Notes under the pieces: model-generated
Seen by the model: the letters and a program-made list of their open reading frames with translations, nothing else
The model's database searches: none
Told to the model about the DNA's origin: nothing
Translations under genes and position numbers: made by a program
Origin: Streptomyces sp. NWU339
GTDB lineage: Bacteria; Actinomycetota; Actinomycetes; Streptomycetales; Streptomycetaceae
Reading direction: 5' to 3'
Length of the DNA stretch: 64,000 bases
Assembly (NCBI RefSeq): GCF_003143855.1
Contig: NZ_QFRK01000024.1
Coordinates: 1 to 64,000, forward strand
In this document: positions 33,323 to 41,615 of the stretch, one piece after another
Layout: each line of letters starts with the position of its first letter
How positions within the stretch are numbered: position 1 is the stretch's first letter

Positions 33323-33396
33323 GCCCGTGTGCCGGGGAAGCGGAACCGGTTCCGCTATTGGTATGGACATGTTCAACTCGTGGTCATAATCTGAGC

Positions 33397-33412
33397 CTTG
33401 GTCTAGACCTAC
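33397..33412. promoter_or_regulatory. DasR-responsive element (dre-like) upstream of the LPMO
   Basis: CTTGGTCTAGACCTAC contains the palindromic core TGGTCTAGACC of the dre consensus (ACTGGTCTAGACCACT). It lies 47-62 bp before the LPMO start, a usual position for repression by the GlcNAc-controlled regulator DasR. A second palindrome, GCGGAACCGGTTCCGC at 33340-33355, lies further upstream. Confidence 0.75.
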
Positions 33413-33458
33413 TTGCACGGCTCAGTGAAACTCCCCCACGTTCTCCAGGAGCGGCAGC

Positions 33459-34064
33459 ATGCGCACACGGACCAAGCTGTACGCAGCCGCGGTGGGACTG
33501 GCCACGACCGGAGCGCTCGTGCTCTCCTCCGGCGGTGCCAGCGGCCACGGCTACACCGATCTGCCCATCAGCAGGCAGAAGCTCTGCCAGAACGGCAGTG
33601 TGACCAACTGCGGCGCCATCCAGTGGGAGCCGCAGAGCGTCGAGGGCCCCAAGGGCTTCCCCGCCTCCGGCCCCGCCGACGGCCGGCTCTGTTCGGCCAA
33701 CAACACGCCGTTCGCCCAGCTCGACAGCCCGAAGACGCCCTCGGGCGGCGCCTGGCCGACGACCAGGGTGACGGGCGGCCAGAACTACACCTTCCGGTGG
33801 CAGTTCACGGCCATGCACGCCACCAGTGACTTCTCGTACTACATCACCAAGCCGGGCTGGAACCAGAACCACAACCTGGCCCGGTCCGACCTCAACCTCA
33901 CCCCGTTCCTGAAGGTGCCCTACAACGGGCAGCGCCCGCCGCAGACCCTCTCGCACAGCGGCACCCTGCCGTCCGGGCTGAGCGGGCGCCACGTCATCCT
34001 CGCGGTGTGGACGGTCGCCGACACGAGCAACGCGTTCTACGCCTGCTCGGACGTCACCTTCTGA
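33459..34064 (+). CDS. Secreted AA10 lytic polysaccharide monooxygenase (chitin/cellulose-binding protein)
   Basis: 201 residues. Cleavage of the signal at ASG|HGYTD exposes His30 as the N-terminal copper ligand; His120 (FTAMHATSDF) completes the histidine brace, and Phe193 (NAFYACSDV) occupies the axial position. There is no carbohydrate-binding module. AA10 enzymes oxidise chitin or cellulose chains. A single-domain AA10 gene lies at the same place near cslA/glxA in S. coelicolor and has been linked to the tip glycan; the dre-like site upstream places it under GlcNAc control as well. Confidence 0.95.
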   Translation: MRTRTKLYAAAVGLATTGALVLSSGGASGHGYTDLPISRQKLCQNGSVTNCGAIQWEPQSVEGPKGFPASGPADGRLCSANNTPFAQLDSPKTPSGGAWPTTRVTGGQNYTFRWQFTAMHATSDFSYYITKPGWNQNHNLARSDLNLTPFLKVPYNGQRPPQTLSHSGTLPSGLSGRHVILAVWTVADTSNAFYACSDVTF

Positions 34065-34097
34065 CGTCACCTTCCGGGGCCCGGCGCCGGACACGTC

Positions 34098-34129
34098 GAA
34101 GGGCCTCCCGCTTCCACGAGAGGCCCTTC
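34098..34129. terminator. Hairpin between LPMO and tRNA-Lys 2
   Basis: GAAGGGCCTC pairs with GAGGCCCTTC across 12 nt. It stands between the LPMO stop and the convergent tRNA gene and can serve both. Confidence 0.75.
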
Positions 34130-34133
34130 ACCG

Positions 34134-34207
34134 TGCGCCGCCAGGGACTCGAACCCCGGACCCGCTGATTAAGAGTCAGCTGCTCTAACCAACTGAGCTA
34201 GCGGCGC
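34134..34207 (-). tRNA. tRNA-Lys (anticodon CUU), copy 2
   Basis: Identical over 74 nt to the copies at 30373 and 48129, same strand; complete cloverleaf with anticodon CTT and no encoded CCA. Confidence 0.97.
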
Positions 34208-34329
34208 ATGACTCCCGCCGTCCGCTTCCCGCGGTCGGCGACTAGAAAATAATACCCGGTCCCGGGGTGTGCTCCGACCGCGGCGGCGACCGCCGCGGTC
34301 GGTGTGATGTCGGTGTGCTGTCGACGTGA

Positions 34330-35103
34330 TCAGGAGGAGAGACCGCAGATCGTCAGCGACAGCAGCACCGGCGCCGCGTTGCGGTTGAGGGTGCCGGCGG
34401 CGTGGCGCAGGCGGTGGGCGTGCTCGACGGGCAGGGACAGGGCCAGGCAGCCCACCGAGGAGCCGGCGGTGATCGGGACGGCCGCGCAGACCGTGCCGAT
34501 CGCGTACTCCTGGAGGTCCAGCACCGGCACCGTGGGCGGGTGTGCCGCCAGCTGGGAGAGCAGCAGCCTGTCGCTGGTGACGGTGCGCGAGGTGAGCCGC
34601 ACCGTCCGGTGCCGGGCGAGGTGCTCGCGCCGGCCGTTGTGGTCGAGCTGGGTCAGCAGGCTCTTGCCGAGCGCGGTGGCGTGCGCCGCATCACGGAAGT
34701 CGACCCACTCGTTGACCTTCGGGGTGGCCGGCCCGTCGGCGTACTGGGTGACCTCGACCTCGCCGTCCACGTACCGGCTCATGTAGACGGCGGCGCCGAC
34801 GGAGTCGCGGAGCCGGTCCAGGGTGCGCTGGAGCTTGTCGCGCAGGGCCTCCTCGTGTTCCTGGGCCGAGCCGAGGCGGGCGAACGCCTCACCGGCGACG
34901 TACGCGCCGTCGGCGCCCTGTTCGACGTAGGCCTCGCGGCGCAGCATCGGCAGGAGCGTGGTCAGTCGCTCCCGGCCCAGGCCGCTCTCGCGGGCGAGTT
35001 CGGTGTCGGTGATTCCGGTGGTGTGCCGCGCCACCGTGTCCAGGACGCGCAGCGCGTCCTGGACCGAGTGGTACGGAGCGGTCGGCTTGTGCTTCAGCGC
35101 CAC
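34330..35103 (-). CDS. IclR-type transcriptional regulator
   Basis: 257 residues from GTG 35103 behind GGGGGAAACC. Winged helix: SVQDALRVLDTVARHTTGITDTELARESGLGRERLTTLLPMLRREAYV; effector domain: DSVGAAVYMSRYVDGEVEV, RDAAHATALGKSLLTQL, EYAIGTVCAAVPI. It is the last gene in the direction of the ABC transporter operon and probably regulates it and the adjoining catabolic genes. A separate promoter in the 207-bp gap before it is likely. Confidence 0.8.
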   Translation of the reverse strand: MALKHKPTAPYHSVQDALRVLDTVARHTTGITDTELARESGLGRERLTTLLPMLRREAYVEQGADGAYVAGEAFARLGSAQEHEEALRDKLQRTLDRLRDSVGAAVYMSRYVDGEVEVTQYADGPATPKVNEWVDFRDAAHATALGKSLLTQLDHNGRREHLARHRTVRLTSRTVTSDRLLLSQLAAHPPTVPVLDLQEYAIGTVCAAVPITAGSSVGCLALSLPVEHAHRLRHAAGTLNRNAAPVLLSLTICGLSS

Positions 35104-35310
35104 GGTTTCCCCCTGCGCTCGCTTGTGGGGCCGCAATCCGGTCAGCGAATCCTCTCCACGATAACCGTCAAGCGGCTCTGCCGGAGCGGGTGTTGACGAG
35201 ATCGCGGCCTCCCCGACTGCGGCGCCGGTCCCCGGGCATATGCCAGAGGAATGCCCCGGGATATCGATCTCGGACGTTCCGGGCCGGCCCGCCCCGGACA
35301 CGCCCCGTCA

Positions 35311-36138
35311 TCACAGGACCGCGCTGAGGAACTCCCGGGTGCGGTCGTGCTCCGGCTCGCTGAAGATCTTCTCCGGGGCGCCGGCCTCGATGATCCGGCC
35401 CGAGTCGAACATCAGGACGCGGTCGGAGATGTCCCGGGCGAAGTTCATCTCGTGGGTGACGCAGAGCATGGTGATGTCGGTGGAGCGGGCGATGTCCCGC
35501 AGCACGTCCAGGACGCCCGCGACCAGCTCCGGGTCCAGCGCCGAGGTCACCTCGTCCAGCAGCAGCACCTGCGGCCGCATGGCCAGCGCCCGCGCGATCG
35601 CCACCCGCTGCTGCTGGCCGCCGGACAGCTGCGCGGGGTGCTTGTCGACGTGCTCGGTCAGCCCGACCATCTCCAGCAGCTCCCGCGCCCGCTCCTCGGC
35701 CGCGTCCTTCGACATGCCGAGCACGGTGACCGGGGCCTCGGTGATGTTCCGCAGCACCGTCATGTTCGGGAACAGGTTGAACTGCTGGAACACCATCCCG
35801 ATCTTCTTGCGGACCTCGCGGACCTGCTTCTCCGGCGCGGGGTACAGCCGGTCCCCGTCGACGGTGACCGTGCCCTCGTCGGGCTTCAGCAGGGTCATCA
35901 GCAGGCGCAGGATCGTGGTCTTGCCCGATCCGGACGGTCCGATCAAGGTGACGTGCCTGCCGGCGTCCACGGAGAAGTCCAGGTTGTCGAGGACCGTGTG
36001 GTTCCCGAACCGCTTGGTGACCTTCTCCAGCCGGATCAGCTCGCTGCCGTCGGGCCGGCTGCCGCCCGCGGGAGTCTTCTCGGTACCGGCACCGGCATCG
36101 GCACCGGTGTCGGACATGGGGGTGTATTCAGTGGACAA
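35311..36138 (-). CDS. ehuA: ABC transporter ATPase of a polar amino acid/ectoine-type importer (EhuA-like)
   Basis: About 275 residues. All ABC motifs are present: Walker A GPSGSGKTT, Q-loop MVFQQFNLFPNMTVL, signature LSGGQQQRVAIARALAM, Walker B VLLLDEVTSALD and the His-switch VTHEMNFARD. The start is unusual: TTG 36138 has a good GGAG eight bases upstream and overlaps the permease end, whereas ATG 36117 has none. The downstream half matches glutamine/ectoine importer ATPases. Third partner of the ehuB-C-D genes upstream in transcription. Confidence 0.85.
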   Translation of the reverse strand: MSTEYTPMSDTGADAGAGTEKTPAGGSRPDGSELIRLEKVTKRFGNHTVLDNLDFSVDAGRHVTLIGPSGSGKTTILRLLMTLLKPDEGTVTVDGDRLYPAPEKQVREVRKKIGMVFQQFNLFPNMTVLRNITEAPVTVLGMSKDAAEERARELLEMVGLTEHVDKHPAQLSGGQQQRVAIARALAMRPQVLLLDEVTSALDPELVAGVLDVLRDIARSTDITMLCVTHEMNFARDISDRVLMFDSGRIIEAGAPEKIFSEPEHDRTREFLSAVL

Positions 36139-36778
36139 GGCGTCGCTCCAGGGCTCGCAGGGCAAGGGAGGCCAGGTAGGAGATGACGATGAAGGCGATG
36201 CCGATCACCGTCAGGGGCTCGGTGAACTGGAAGTGCTGCTGGGCGAACAGGCGCGCCTCACCGAGCATCTCCAGCACGGTGATCGCCATCAGCAGGGGCG
36301 TGTCCTTCAGCATCGAGATGACGTAGTTGCCGAGCGCGGGCACGACCCTGCGCACGGCCTGCGGCAGGATCACCGCGGTCCACGTCCGGCGCAGCGGCAG
36401 GTTCAGTGCCGTCGCCGCCTCCCACTGGCCCACCGGCACGGCCTCGATGCCCGCGCGGTAGACCTGCATCGTGTACGTCGAGTAGTGCAGACCGATGGCG
36501 AAGACACCCGTGGTCAGTGCCGAGAAGGTCAGTCCCCACTCGGGCAGCACGTAGAACAGGAAGAACAGCTGCACCAGCAGCGGGGTGTTGCGGACGAACT
36601 CCGTCACCGCGCCGACCGGCCAGGTCACCCAGCGGCTCGGCACCCGCATCAGCAGGGCCCACACCAGGCCGAGGACGAACGAGATCAGTGAGCCGAGCAC
36701 CAGGATCTGCAGGGTGACCAGCAGACCGTCCCAGAAGTACGGCATGAAGTCGGAGACCGCGCTCCAGTCCCACTTCAT
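36128..36778 (-). CDS. ehuD: Amino acid/ectoine-type ABC permease (EhuD-like)
   Basis: 216 residues with five membrane segments and the HisM/GlnP-type EAA loop (YRAGIEAVPVGQWEAATALNLP). The first segment SDFMPYFWDGLLVTLQIL is the hallmark of the polar amino acid permease family. Its ATG overlaps the preceding permease stop by one base (TGATG). It forms the membrane channel with the next protein. Confidence 0.88.
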   Translation of the reverse strand: MKWDWSAVSDFMPYFWDGLLVTLQILVLGSLISFVLGLVWALLMRVPSRWVTWPVGAVTEFVRNTPLLVQLFFLFYVLPEWGLTFSALTTGVFAIGLHYSTYTMQVYRAGIEAVPVGQWEAATALNLPLRRTWTAVILPQAVRRVVPALGNYVISMLKDTPLLMAITVLEMLGEARLFAQQHFQFTEPLTVIGIAFIVISYLASLALRALERRLVH

Positions 36779-37494
36779 CAGGCACCTCCCCCGCCGACGC
36801 CGGTCGTCCGGGCCTGCTTCGGTTCCGTATCGGGTTCGGGCACGGGCTTCTTTCCGACGCCGGCCTTCAGCTTCTTCTCCAGACCGCGCATGACCCGGGT
36901 GAGCAGGAAGGCGATCACGAAGTAGATCACCAGGATGTACGTGTAGATCTCAGCGCTCTCCTGCAGCGCGAGGCGCACCAGGTTGCCGCTGAACGCCAGG
37001 TCGCCCATCCCCATGATCGACACCAGCGCGGTGCCCTTGAGCAGCTCGATCAGCAGGTTGGAGAACGGCGGGATCATCTCCGGCACCGCCTGCGGCAGCA
37101 GGATCAGCCGCAGCCGCTGGGTGGGCGTGAAGCTGAGCGCGATCCCGCCCTCGCGCTGGGCGGGATCGACGGCGGCCAGCGCACCGCGCACGATCTCCGA
37201 ACCGTAGGCGCCGTAGGTCAGGCCCAGGGCCAGCGTGCCCGCCCACAGCGGCACCAGCTGCCAGCCGAAGGCCGGGGGCAGCACGAAGAACACCCAGAAG
37301 ATCATCACCAGTGCCGAGGTGCCGCGGAACACCTCGGTGTAGAAGCCCGCGAGGAAGCGGACGAACTTCAGCCGGTGGGTGCGCGCGATGCCCACCACGA
37401 AGGAGACCGCCGTCGCCAGCAGCGCGCTGAGGACCAGCAGCTGGATCGTGACCCAGACGCCCTTGAGTACGAGGTCCCAGAGTCCTGAGGTCAT
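36778..37494 (-). CDS. ehuC: Amino acid/ectoine-type ABC permease (EhuC-like)
   Basis: 238 residues, five membrane segments, opening LWDLVLKGVWVTIQLL and the EAA-like loop VRGALAAVDPAQREGGIALSFTPTQRLRLILLPQA. Its ATG overlaps the ehuB stop (ATGA). The C-terminal 25 residues (KKPVPEPDTEPKQAR) are a charged cytoplasmic tail. Works with EhuD as a heterodimer. Confidence 0.88.
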   Translation of the reverse strand: MTSGLWDLVLKGVWVTIQLLVLSALLATAVSFVVGIARTHRLKFVRFLAGFYTEVFRGTSALVMIFWVFFVLPPAFGWQLVPLWAGTLALGLTYGAYGSEIVRGALAAVDPAQREGGIALSFTPTQRLRLILLPQAVPEMIPPFSNLLIELLKGTALVSIMGMGDLAFSGNLVRLALQESAEIYTYILVIYFVIAFLLTRVMRGLEKKLKAGVGKKPVPEPDTEPKQARTTGVGGGGA

Positions 37495-38402
37495 CCGCCG
37501 CACAGCTCCTTCGCGGTCAGATCCGTCATCTCGTCCTCGGTGAAGCCGAACGGCTTGAGGATGCGCAGCAGCTCGCCGCTCTCCTTCAGCTTGCCCAGCT
37601 CGACGTTGAACGCATCCCGCAGCCTCGTCTCGGTCGGCCGGAAGGCGAAGCCGCCCCCGTCGACGTGCGGCTTGCCGTTGACGATCGGCTTGAAGGGCTC
37701 CGTGACCTCGGCCTTGGCCGACTTCTTCACCACCTCGCGGGTGGTGAGCGCCGTACCGGCGAAGACGTCGACCCGCCCGGCCTCCACCGCGTTCAGCCCG
37801 GCGACCTGGTCGGGGACGATCAGGATGTCGCTCTTCGGGTACCCGGCCTCGACCGCGTACGCGATCTCCGCGTACCCGGTGCCGGTGGCGAACTTCGCCT
37901 TCTTCTCGACGATGTCCTTGTAGTCGGTCAGCCCCTTCGGGTTGCCCTTGCGCACGATGAACGAATCGAGCATCTGGTAATCGGGGTCGGAGAATATGAC
38001 CTGCTCGCAGCGCGCGGGGTTGATGTACATCCCGGCGGCCACGACATCGAACTGCTGCGAGTTCAGCCCCGGGATCAGCGAGCCGAACTCGGTGGGCACG
38101 GGCTGGACCCGGTCCACCCCGAGCCGTTTGAAGATGACCTTGGCCAGTTCCGGCGCCTCGCCGGTCAGCTTGCCGTTCTTGTCGATGTAACCGAAGGGGA
38201 TCTCTCCGGCGATGCCCAGCCGGACCACGCCCGCCGCCCTGAGCCGGGACAGCAGGTCACCGCCGTGCGTACTGGCCTCGGTGGGCACGCGCGAGCAGCC
38301 CGCCGCGCCGAGTGCGCCGAGCGCCGCGACCCCCGCGAGCAGCGACCGGCGTGAGGGCCCGGCAGGACCGGGGGTGTCTCCGTGTCGTCTCGGTCGTCTC
38401 AT
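37491..38402 (-). CDS. ehuB: Substrate-binding lipoprotein of the ABC importer (EhuB-like)
   Basis: About 303 residues. A twin-arginine signal with lipobox (SRRSLLAGVAALGALGAAGC) tethers a periplasmic-binding-protein type 2 domain: RLGIAGEIPFGYIDKNGKLTGEAPELAKVIFKRLG, FDVVAAGMYINPARCEQVIFSDPDY, LDSFIVRKGNPKGL. The 'INPARCEQV.FS.P' segment is what I recall for ectoine/hydroxyectoine-binding EhuB proteins; the true ligand could be another zwitterion. Start uncertain: ATG 38402 or 38426. Divergent from the DUF3830 gene. Confidence 0.85.
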   Translation of the reverse strand: MRRPRRHGDTPGPAGPSRRSLLAGVAALGALGAAGCSRVPTEASTHGGDLLSRLRAAGVVRLGIAGEIPFGYIDKNGKLTGEAPELAKVIFKRLGVDRVQPVPTEFGSLIPGLNSQQFDVVAAGMYINPARCEQVIFSDPDYQMLDSFIVRKGNPKGLTDYKDIVEKKAKFATGTGYAEIAYAVEAGYPKSDILIVPDQVAGLNAVEAGRVDVFAGTALTTREVVKKSAKAEVTEPFKPIVNGKPHVDGGGFAFRPTETRLRDAFNVELGKLKESGELLRILKPFGFTEDEMTDLTAKELCGG

Positions 38403-38523
38403 TGGTTGTGCCAGTGGTGGAGCCATGGCGGCGCGGCTACCCGAGAAGACGCCGAGTATTCCCGCCAGTTTCGGCCCCGTTCGGCGGTCGGGCGGTCTTG
38501 ACCGGTGCGGGACGATGGGTCTC

Positions 38524-39018
38524 ATGATGGACCGATATGTAGAGGTCTCGCTGGTCAAACGCGGCATCACCTGTACGGCCCGGTTGCTCGACGACCGTGC
38601 GCCGATCACCTGCGCGGCCGTCTGGGACGCCCTGCCCCTGTCCGGCGACGTCTACCACGCCAAATACGCGCGCAACGAGATCTATGCCCTGTTCCCGCCC
38701 TTCGCGCAAGCGGAGCCACCGCTGGAGAACCCGACCGTCACGCCCGTCCCGGGAGACCTCTGCTACTTCTCCTTCGCGGGCGCGGAGCTGGGCACCAGGG
38801 CTTACGGCTACGACCGCGAGGTCGGTCCGGGCACCACGCTTGTCGACCTGGCCCTGTTCTACGAGCGGAACAACCTGCTCCTGAACGGCGACGTGGGCTG
38901 GGTGCCCGGCATCGTCTGGGGCCAGGTCGTGGAGGGCCTGGCGGAGATGGCCGACGGGTGCAACGACCTGTGGCGCGGCGGCGCGGAGGGGGAGACGCTC
39001 AGCTTCCGGCGGGCGTGA
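38524..39018 (+). CDS. DUF3830 family protein (cyclophilin-like fold)
   Basis: 164 residues: RYVEVSLVKRGITCTARLLDDRAPITCAAVWDALPLSGDVYHAKYARNEIYALFPPF, GDLCYFSF and LALFYERNNLLLNGDVGWVPG are DUF3830 hallmarks. The family has a cyclophilin-like beta barrel and no proven activity; it often lies beside importers and Asp/Glu-racemase-family genes, as here. Its 3' end overlaps the convergent amidase gene by 20 bp. Confidence 0.85.
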   Translation: MMDRYVEVSLVKRGITCTARLLDDRAPITCAAVWDALPLSGDVYHAKYARNEIYALFPPFAQAEPPLENPTVTPVPGDLCYFSFAGAELGTRAYGYDREVGPGTTLVDLALFYERNNLLLNGDVGWVPGIVWGQVVEGLAEMADGCNDLWRGGAEGETLSFRRA

Positions 39019-40453
39019 CCCCGGGCGCCCGGGCCGCCCCGGTTTCAAAGAGTGCGTGGGCCGCCCGCAGCACCAGCGTGTCGGCGTGGCGGGCGCCCAC
39101 GAGCTGGACCCCGATCGGCAGACCGGCCGCGTCGGTGCCCACGGGGACGCTCGCCGCGGGCTGCTGGGTCAGGTTGAACGGATAGGTGAACGGGGTCCAG
39201 CCCGTCCAGCGCCGGTGGCCGGAACCCTTCGGCACCTCCACACCCGCCTCGAACGCCGTACGCGGCACGGACGGGGTGACGAGGAGGTCGTACCTGTCGT
39301 GGAAGAGGCCCATGCGCCGGCCCAGGTCCATCCGGACGTCCACCGCCGCCAGATAGTCCAGCGCCGAACGGCGGGCGCCCTCGCCGCAGATCTCCCGCAG
39401 CCCGGGGTCCAGCAGTTCCCGCCGCTCACGGGTGAGGTGCTGCACCACCCGGGCGGCCCCGGTGAACCACAGGGTGTGGAAGGCGTCCACCGGGTCGGTG
39501 AAGTCCGGGTCGGTCTCCTCCACGTACGCGCCGAGCGCGGCCAGCCGCTCCACCGTCCGCCGTACCGCCGCCGCCACCTCGGGCTCCACCGCCACCTGGC
39601 CGCCCAGCGACGGCGAGTACGCCACCCGCAGCCCCCGCACCCCGCCGTCCAGCCCCTCCCGGAAGGAACCGGGGGCCGGCGCGAGCGCCGACCAGTCGCG
39701 GGAGTCCGGCCCGCAGATCACGTCCATCAGCAGGGCCGCGTCCGCCGCGTCCCGCGTCATCGGGCCGACGTGCGCCAGCGTGCCGTACGCGCTCGCCGGA
39801 TACAGCGGCACCCTCCCGTACGTCGGCTTCAGTGCGAAGACCCCGCAGAACGCCGCAGGGATGCGGACACTGCCGCCGCCGTCCGTCCCCAGGGCCAGCG
39901 GCCCCGCGCCCAACGCTACCGCCGCCGCCGCGCCCCCGCTGGAACCGCCCGCGGTCCGCGAGGGGTCGTGCGGGTTGCGGGTGACACCGCTGAGCGGAGA
40001 GTCCGTCACCCCCTTCCAGCCGAACTCGGGGGTCGTCGTCTTGCCGAGGAAGACGGCGCCGTGCTCCCGCAGCCGCGCCACCGACGGCGCGTCCTCGTCC
40101 CAGCGGCCCGCCGGGTCGACGGCGCGCGAGCCGCGCAGGGTCGGGGCGCCGCGCAGCAGCAGGATGTCCTTCACCGTGACCGGCACCCCGTCCAGCAGCC
40201 CGCGCGGCTCGCCGCGCCGCCACCGCTCCTCGGAGGCGGCGGCCCGCTCCAGCGCCTCCTCGGGGAACAGCCGGACGAACGCGTTCACCTCCGGCCGGCT
40301 CGCCTCGGCCCGCTCCAGCGCCGCGCGGGTCACCGCCACGGGGCCGAACTCACCCCGGCGGTAGCCGTCGAGGAGCCGTACGGCGGTCAGTTCGGTGAGC
40401 CCGGTGGACCCGGTGGACCCGGAGAACCCGGAGAACCCGGTGAAATCAGACAT
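38999..40453 (-). CDS. Amidase-signature-family amidohydrolase
   Basis: 484 residues from ATG 40453 (GGGAGAG precedes it). The Ser-cisSer-Lys triad is visible: Lys in GVPVTVKDILLLRG, the cis-Ser/Ser pair in RTAGGSSGGAAAAVALG, and GTDGGGSVRIPAAFCGVFALKPTYGRVP. It hydrolyses an amide of a small organic acid. The repeated TGFSGFSGSTGSTG N-terminus is low complexity. Its neighbours, a 2-hydroxyacid dehydrogenase and maleate-isomerase-like proteins, suggest removal of an amide from a dicarboxylic intermediate. Confidence 0.88.
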   Translation of the reverse strand: MSDFTGFSGFSGSTGSTGLTELTAVRLLDGYRRGEFGPVAVTRAALERAEASRPEVNAFVRLFPEEALERAAASEERWRRGEPRGLLDGVPVTVKDILLLRGAPTLRGSRAVDPAGRWDEDAPSVARLREHGAVFLGKTTTPEFGWKGVTDSPLSGVTRNPHDPSRTAGGSSGGAAAAVALGAGPLALGTDGGGSVRIPAAFCGVFALKPTYGRVPLYPASAYGTLAHVGPMTRDAADAALLMDVICGPDSRDWSALAPAPGSFREGLDGGVRGLRVAYSPSLGGQVAVEPEVAAAVRRTVERLAALGAYVEETDPDFTDPVDAFHTLWFTGAARVVQHLTRERRELLDPGLREICGEGARRSALDYLAAVDVRMDLGRRMGLFHDRYDLLVTPSVPRTAFEAGVEVPKGSGHRRWTGWTPFTYPFNLTQQPAASVPVGTDAAGLPIGVQLVGARHADTLVLRAAHALFETGAARAPGVTPAGS

Positions 40454-40469
40454 CCGCTCTCCCGCCACG

Positions 40470-41477
40470 TCAGTGCCCGGGTACGTACCCGAGCTGCTTG
40501 TCGACCACGTTCACCAGCGGCTTGCCCGCTTCCCACAGCTCGTACAACTCCACGAACTGGGCGGCGAGTTCGTCCCGCCAGCCGATCGTGTCCCCGCTCA
40601 TGTGCGGCGACACGATCAGTCCGGGGGCCCGCCACAGCGGGCTGTCCGGGGCGAGCGGCTCGGCCTCGAAGACGTCCAGGGCGGCGCCCGCGATCCGGTG
40701 CTGCCCGAGTGCCTCGGCGAGCGCGTCCTCGACGACCAGCGGCCCGCGCCCGACGTTGACGAAATGGGCGGACGGCTGCATCACCCCGAAGCGGCGGGCG
40801 TCGAACATGCCCCGGGTCTGCTCGGTCAGCGGCGCGGCGGCGATCACCCAGTCCGCGCGGGCGATCAGCCGGTCCAGGTCCTCGGAGCCGTGCACCCCCG
40901 CGCGGGGAGTGCGGCCGACCAGCGCGGTGGTGACGCCGAGCGCCTCGAGCGTGCCGGCGACGGCCCGGCCGATCGGCCCCGATCCGACGACGCAGGCGCG
41001 GGTCCCGGCGACCTTGCGCGACTCGCGGTGGAGCCAGGTCCGTTCCCGCTGGAGCTCCAGCGTCCGCGGCAGATCCTTGGCCAACGCCAGTACGAGAGCG
41101 GCGACGTACTCGGCGATCGGCCGGTCGAAGACGCCCCGCGCGTTGGTGACCACCGTGTCGGAGGCGGCGAGTTCCGGACAGAGAAGGTGATCCACTCCGG
41201 CGCTCGCGGTGTGCACCCAGCGCGGCCGCGGCCCCCCGCCCGGCCAGGCGGAACGCACCGCGTGCGAGGTGAAGTCCCAGACCAGCAGCACGTCGGCGTG
41301 TGGGAGCCGCTCGGCGAGCGTCGAGGCGTCCGCGTGCTCGACCCGGACCCTGCCGGTCAGCCGGCCCAGCCGGGGCGGCGGATCGGCGTCCAGGACGAGC
41401 AGCGTGGGGACGGCCCCCGGCGTGGGCGAAGAGGTGGTCGAGGCAGTGTCCGCGGGGGTGGGCGAGGGGGTGGACAT
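40470..41477 (-). CDS. D-2-hydroxyacid dehydrogenase family protein
   Basis: 335 residues. NAD-binding fold with VVGSGPIGRAVAGTLEALGVT, then the catalytic set: Arg in FVNVGRGPLVVEDAL, Glu in LDVFEAEPLAPDSPL and His in LIVSPHMSGDT. This class reduces 2-keto acids or oxidises D-2-hydroxy acids with NAD(P). It lies 16 bp upstream of the amidase on the same strand, so they are one operon, divergent from the maleate-isomerase pair. Confidence 0.87.
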   Translation of the reverse strand: MSTPSPTPADTASTTSSPTPGAVPTLLVLDADPPPRLGRLTGRVRVEHADASTLAERLPHADVLLVWDFTSHAVRSAWPGGGPRPRWVHTASAGVDHLLCPELAASDTVVTNARGVFDRPIAEYVAALVLALAKDLPRTLELQRERTWLHRESRKVAGTRACVVGSGPIGRAVAGTLEALGVTTALVGRTPRAGVHGSEDLDRLIARADWVIAAAPLTEQTRGMFDARRFGVMQPSAHFVNVGRGPLVVEDALAEALGQHRIAGAALDVFEAEPLAPDSPLWRAPGLIVSPHMSGDTIGWRDELAAQFVELYELWEAGKPLVNVVDKQLGYVPGH

Positions 41478-41615
41478 GGGCCGCCGTTTCCCCGGATGAC
41501 CGGAAGTCTGAGATGTGCGGATTGACCACGCTGGCACCCCGAACCTACCGTCGTCAACACGGGCGTTTCGGCGAACCGTTGCGTGCTCGTCTCTCACCGT
41601 GAGGCCGGTGCTGAC

